Origin: an uncultured Oscillospiraceae bacterium
GTDB taxonomy: Bacteria; Bacillota; Clostridia; Oscillospirales; Acutalibacteraceae
Length of the DNA: 8,880 nt
Direction of reading: 5' to 3'
Assembly: GCA_900549755.1 (NCBI GenBank)
Contig: URPQ01000068.1
Location: 1 to 8,880, forward strand
Each line of letters begins with the position of its first letter. Position 1 is the first letter of the stretch. A program made the translations under genes and the position numbers. The notes beneath the pieces were generated by a model. It searched no databases. It worked only from the letters and a program-made list of their open reading frames with translations, and was not told the DNA's origin. This document shows, piece after piece, positions 5,890 to 8,880 of this stretch.

Positions 5890-5915
5890 ATAATTGCATT
5901 TGCTAATGCAATTAT
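5890..5915. repeat. Intergenic inverted repeat 6 (11-bp arms)
   Basis: ATAATTGCATT (5890-5900) and its exact complement (5905-5915) enclose the 4-nt loop TGCT. It ends 10 nt from the stop codon of TIM-barrel protein 1, so in the minus-strand transcript it is the first structure after that gene. Confidence 0.9.
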
Positions 5916-5925
5916 TCAGTAGACA

Positions 5926-6840
5926 TTATATTACAAACTGGCGCATATAGCGGCAGCTTAACGCAACGGAATCCATAACGCGCTGCTTTGAGCCTTCAAA
6001 GGCTTTATCCTCAACCTCAATGCAAGCATAGCCGTCATAGCCTATATCGGTAAGGGCTGAAACATATTTTCCCCAGTCAACATCGCCGAGTCCCGGCAGC
6101 TTCGGGCTCATAAAATCAAGCGGATACCCCATTATGCCCACGTCGTCAAGCTTATCCTTAAACAGCTTAATATCCTTAAAGTGAACATGGAATATTTTAT
6201 CCTTGAATTCATAAAGCGGCTTTATGTAATCTATATGCTGCCAGATAAAGTGGCTCGGGTCGTAGTTTATGCCGAAATTATCGCTGGGCAAAAGCTCAAA
6301 CATCTTGCGCCAAAGTCTCGGGGTGGTAAACAGGTTCTGTCCGCCGGGCCACTGGTCTGCGCCGAAAAGCATGGGGCAGTTTTCAATTGCAACCTTAACG
6401 CCCTTTTCCTCGGCAAGCTTTATAATCGGCGGCCATATTTCCTTAAATAATTCAAGGTTTTCCTCCACCGTTTTAGTCTGGTCTCTGCCTATAAAGGTAG
6501 TAACCATATTAACGCCCAAAAGCGCGCTCATATTTATTACCTTTTTAAGGTGAGCAATGTTTGCCTCGCGTTTTTGCAGGTCGCCGTCCATAGTGTTGGG
6601 ATAAAACGCAAGCGAGGAAATTTCAATACCCTTTTTCGCGCAGAAATCCTTTATATAAGCGATATACTCAGGTGATGTATTATCCACGTCAATGTGGCTT
6701 ACACCCGCATATCTTCTTTCTGCCTTGCCCTGCGGCCAGCAGGCAACCTCCATACATTCGCAGCCGTTCTGAACGGCATTTTCAACGGCTTCTTCAAAGG
6801 TAAAGCCGTCGTAAATTGCGCTTATAATGCCTAATTTCAT
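5926..6840 (-). CDS. Xylose-isomerase-like TIM-barrel protein 1 (sugar isomerase/epimerase)
   Basis: With the start at ATG 6840 the protein has 304 residues. A GTG at 6849 is in frame but sits directly on the Shine-Dalgarno AAAGGAG, so it cannot be used; the ATG is 8 nt from GGAG. The protein is an AP-endonuclease-2-type TIM barrel that opens with MKLGIISAIYDGFTFEEAV. Likely metal ligands are Glu153 (VAIENCPM), Asp194 and His197 (YDPSHF), His218 or His220 (FHVHFKD), and Glu275 or Glu277 (CIEVED), the usual E-D-H-E pattern of sugar and inosose isomerases, epimerases and ketoglycoside-acting relatives. It is cytoplasmic, with no signal peptide. The start overlaps the stop of oxidoreductase B as ATGA, which suggests translational coupling and a shared pathway. 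It is only distantly similar to TIM-barrel protein 2, so the two probably catalyse different steps. No substrate can be named. Confidence 0.92.
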   Translation of the reverse strand: MKLGIISAIYDGFTFEEAVENAVQNGCECMEVACWPQGKAERRYAGVSHIDVDNTSPEYIAYIKDFCAKKGIEISSLAFYPNTMDGDLQKREANIAHLKKVINMSALLGVNMVTTFIGRDQTKTVEENLELFKEIWPPIIKLAEEKGVKVAIENCPMLFGADQWPGGQNLFTTPRLWRKMFELLPSDNFGINYDPSHFIWQHIDYIKPLYEFKDKIFHVHFKDIKLFKDKLDDVGIMGYPLDFMSPKLPGLGDVDWGKYVSALTDIGYDGYACIEVEDKAFEGSKQRVMDSVALSCRYMRQFVI

Positions 6841-7835
6841 AAAATGCACTCCTTTACCGTATATTTAATGTTTGCGCTTTGTTTTATTAAGTCCATACAG
6901 GTATGAACATTGTGCGTAAGAGCTGATACAGTGCGGTAATCGCCGTAAAATTCTTCTCTGCTTTCAATGTAATCGGCAAATTTAATTGCCTCGTCGCCCA
7001 TTATCTCATCGCGGGCAGGCATTTCCGAAAGAATTGTTTCGGTGCCGCCCTTTACAAGTGAAATATCACCGTATTGCGAAACAGAGCCGATTTTTAAAAC
7101 GCCGCTGTCCCCCACTATTTCGGATTTTACGGCGGATTGCCCCGCCTTGCTGTAAGTCAGCACTGCGGTAAACCCGTCATATTCAAAAATTGCGGAGCCC
7201 GATTTATCCGCACCGTTTTCAAAAAACGAGGCGCAGGCTTTAATGTTTTTCGGCATACCGAACATGTCAACCGCCGCATACACACAGTAAACGCCTAAAT
7301 CCATAAGCGTTCCCGCGCAGAGCGACATATCAAAAATATTCATATGCTCGCCCGCCATAAAAGCGTCATATCTGCTTGAGCGCTGGCAAAAATTTATTCT
7401 TGCAACCGAAATATTTCCGATTTGCGAAAGCCCATTAAGCAACATATCCCGCCCTTTATAGTGACGGCTCATAATCGCCTCGGCGTAAATAAGCCCGCTT
7501 TTATCGGCAAGGGACAAAAGCTCATCATATTCCGCCGCATTTGTTACAATAGGCTTTTCGCAGAAAACGTGCTTTCCGTTTTGCAAAAAAAGCTTGCTTT
7601 GCGCAAAGTGGCAGGAGTTCGGCGAGGCTATATACACAGCATTAGTCGCGCTGTCTTGCGCCAAAGCGTTTATATCGGTGCAAAAGCCCTCAAAGCCCTG
7701 CTTTTCGGCAAATGCTCTGCCATTTTCGGCGGTACGCGAATAAACGGTATGAAATTTGAAACGTCCTGTTTTACGCGCGGCGGATAAAAACTTTTCGGTA
7801 ATTCCGCTCGTGCCTATTACAGAAAGGTTAAGCAT
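6837..7835 (-). CDS. Oxidoreductase B, Gfo/Idh/MocA family (dihydrodiol/xylose-dehydrogenase-like)
   Basis: This 332-residue protein is of standard family length. The Rossmann motif is VIGTSGIT (6-13). VYSRT (31-35) has Ser-Arg after the second strand, a pattern usually linked to NADP preference. SPNSCH (71-76) and the catalytic-lysine motif CEKP (92-95) follow. In the C-terminal domain the active-site segment reads TLMDLGVYCVYAAVDMFG, with Tyr where many relatives have His; this is typical of the dimeric dihydrodiol-dehydrogenase/glucose-fructose-oxidoreductase-like branch. It probably reduces or oxidises a sugar or cyclitol carbonyl in the cytoplasm. Its ATG (7833-7835) shares one base with the TAA of oxidoreductase A (TAATG), with GAGG about 10 nt upstream, and its stop overlaps the next gene by 4 nt. 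Tight packing indicates one operon. The different cofactor motifs of A and B suggest opposite redox steps (inference). Confidence 0.92.
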   Translation of the reverse strand: MLNLSVIGTSGITEKFLSAARKTGRFKFHTVYSRTAENGRAFAEKQGFEGFCTDINALAQDSATNAVYIASPNSCHFAQSKLFLQNGKHVFCEKPIVTNAAEYDELLSLADKSGLIYAEAIMSRHYKGRDMLLNGLSQIGNISVARINFCQRSSRYDAFMAGEHMNIFDMSLCAGTLMDLGVYCVYAAVDMFGMPKNIKACASFFENGADKSGSAIFEYDGFTAVLTYSKAGQSAVKSEIVGDSGVLKIGSVSQYGDISLVKGGTETILSEMPARDEIMGDEAIKFADYIESREEFYGDYRTVSALTHNVHTCMDLIKQSANIKYTVKECIL

Positions 7836-8880
7836 TAAATATTAACCTCAATACGCTGCTTTTTATCGGACGACTCAAACGCCGCTTCCATAACCTGCAT
7901 AACGCGACGAACCTCGCAGTGTTTAATGGCAGGCTCTGCTTTATTATCAAGCACGGCGCAGAAATTGCGGTAAAAATCGTGTACGTCGCTTACAGGGCGC
8001 TCAACCTCATACATATCAAGGGTAATTTCATCACGCGGTGCCATGGTTTTGGTAATTCCCGCGGCGGTCTGCACGGGCAGAACCTCTTTTTCGTTCCACG
8101 CCTTCATGCGCGCAACCTGTGCTTTTTTCTGCCAGTCCTCAATAATTGCGCTGCCGTTTTTGCACTGCAAATAAAAGCGCGGCATTGCAATAAAGTTATA
8201 TGTACCAACCTCAATATAGGCGGTTTTTCCGCTTTCAAAATAAAGGGTCAGCTTAAAGCCGTCGTCAACCTCATCGGTCGTAATATTGGTAACCGTGCAG
8301 TAAACGCTTACTATTTTTTCCTTTATAATCTGCAAAATCTGGTCGATAAGGTGCACGCCCCAGTCGAGTATCATACCGCCGCCGTAGGGCTTGTGGCAGC
8401 GCCAGTCGCTCGGTATTCCGCGCGAGCCGTGTATTCTCGATTCAATGTTTATAAGTTCGCCTATCTCGCCCGAATTTACAATCTGCTTCATTGCAAGAAA
8501 GTCAACGTCCCACCGTCTGTTCTGGTGAACGGTGAAGAATTTTCCCGATTTATCGGCGGCGGCAATCATTTCATCAAGCGCCGCAACCGACATTTCAACC
8601 GGCTTTTCGCAAATAACGTTTTTGCCTTTGCTTAGCGCCTTTATAACAAGCTCCTTGTGGCAATCGTTCGGCACGGCTATTACAACCGCGTCAACCGCCG
8701 TATCTGCCAGTACTTCATCGTAAGAAGCGTAAGCATGTATTCCGTTTTTCTCGGCAAGCTCAGCTTTTTTCGGGTCAATATCGTAAATGCCGGTAAGCGC
8801 GGCAACGTCGCTCGCAAGTATCTGCCTTGTGTGCCAGCCGCCCTGACCGCCGTAGCCTATAACCGCAAAATTCTTTTTCA
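7835..8880 (-). CDS. Oxidoreductase A, Gfo/Idh/MocA family (first base of start codon outside window)
   Basis: The frame is open to the right edge. The last two bases read TG on the minus strand, followed by AAA AAG AAT, so the start is almost certainly an ATG whose A lies at 8881. The protein is then 348 residues. A start at the internal GTG (8672-8674) would delete the Rossmann fold and is wrong. The dinucleotide motif VIGYGGQGGWH (7-17) is followed by IYDID (32-36), whose aspartates suggest NAD. AVPNDCHKEL (69-78) and CEKP (91-94, catalytic lysine) follow, then the C-terminal substrate domain with RIHGSRGIPSDW and GGGMILDWGVHLID, which keeps the canonical Asp and His of the active site. 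It is likely a cytoplasmic sugar or polyol dehydrogenase and is the first visible gene of the cluster. Its promoter and any earlier genes lie off the right edge. Confidence 0.93.
   Translation of the reverse strand, partial: KKNFAVIGYGGQGGWHTRQILASDVAALTGIYDIDPKKAELAEKNGIHAYASYDEVLADTAVDAVVIAVPNDCHKELVIKALSKGKNVICEKPVEMSVAALDEMIAAADKSGKFFTVHQNRRWDVDFLAMKQIVNSGEIGELINIESRIHGSRGIPSDWRCHKPYGGGMILDWGVHLIDQILQIIKEKIVSVYCTVTNITTDEVDDGFKLTLYFESGKTAYIEVGTYNFIAMPRFYLQCKNGSAIIEDWQKKAQVARMKAWNEKEVLPVQTAAGITKTMAPRDEITLDMYEVERPVSDVHDFYRNFCAVLDNKAEPAIKHCEVRRVMQVMEAAFESSDKKQRIEVNI

Noticed and set aside
5681..5915. CRISPR array or copies of one repeat element
   Set aside because: The six hairpins have unrelated arm sequences and no constant repeat with variable spacers.
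6838..6849. GTG at 6849 as start of TIM-barrel protein 1
   Set aside because: The GTG overlaps the end of the Shine-Dalgarno AAAGGAG. ATG at 6840 has correct 8-nt spacing and the common ATGA overlap with the upstream stop.
7919..8635. Long (238-codon) plus-strand frame opposite oxidoreductase A
   Set aside because: It is antisense to a well-supported Gfo/Idh/MocA gene; the translation has no domain-like pattern and no ribosome site. It reflects codon bias of the real gene.
8672..8674. GTG as start of oxidoreductase A
   Set aside because: The frame continues upstream with a complete Rossmann motif to a probable ATG at the window edge, so this internal Val is not a start.

Overview
The window looks like chromosomal DNA from an anaerobic, endospore-forming member of the Clostridia, probably a gut species near Oscillospiraceae or Ruminococcaceae. 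The evidence is a SpoVAF/GerA-type germination protein, Firmicutes-style Shine-Dalgarno sequences (AAAGGAG, GGAGG), a DegV-family fatty-acid-binding protein and moderate GC. No rRNA, tRNA, transposase, phage gene or CRISPR array was seen.

Layout. 1-846 (minus) is the start of a lipoprotein substrate-binding protein of an ABC importer; its C-terminus is off the left edge. 847-1086 is a divergent regulatory region. It holds a near-consensus promoter for the ABC gene with an 18-bp palindrome inside it, a promoter for degV, and several operator-like repeats. 1087-1947 (plus) is degV, followed by a strong terminator at 2021-2067 that separates it from the convergent spoVAF-like gene (2125-3519, minus).

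The right half (3601-8880, minus) is a catabolic gene cluster. In order of transcription it holds: oxidoreductase A (Gfo/Idh/MocA; only the first base of its start codon is outside the window), oxidoreductase B (overlapping A by 1 nt), TIM-barrel protein 1 (overlapping B by 4 nt), a 306-bp gap, oxidoreductase C, and TIM-barrel protein 2, which carries a frameshift near its end. A strong terminator closes the cluster. Three NAD(P)-dependent sugar/cyclitol dehydrogenases with two xylose-isomerase-like TIM barrels suggest an oxidise-then-rearrange (or eliminate)-then-reduce route for a polyol, inositol or glycoside. The substrate cannot be read from sequence alone.

The most unusual features are non-coding. 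The 306-bp gap inside the cluster holds six different, nearly back-to-back perfect or near-perfect inverted repeats (5681-5915), none with a terminator U-tract. At 3518-3573 the cluster terminator overlaps the Shine-Dalgarno sequence, the TTG start and a possible forespore promoter of spoVAF. In that arrangement a read-through transcript would fold and hide the ribosome site, while a transcript started inside the hairpin would not.
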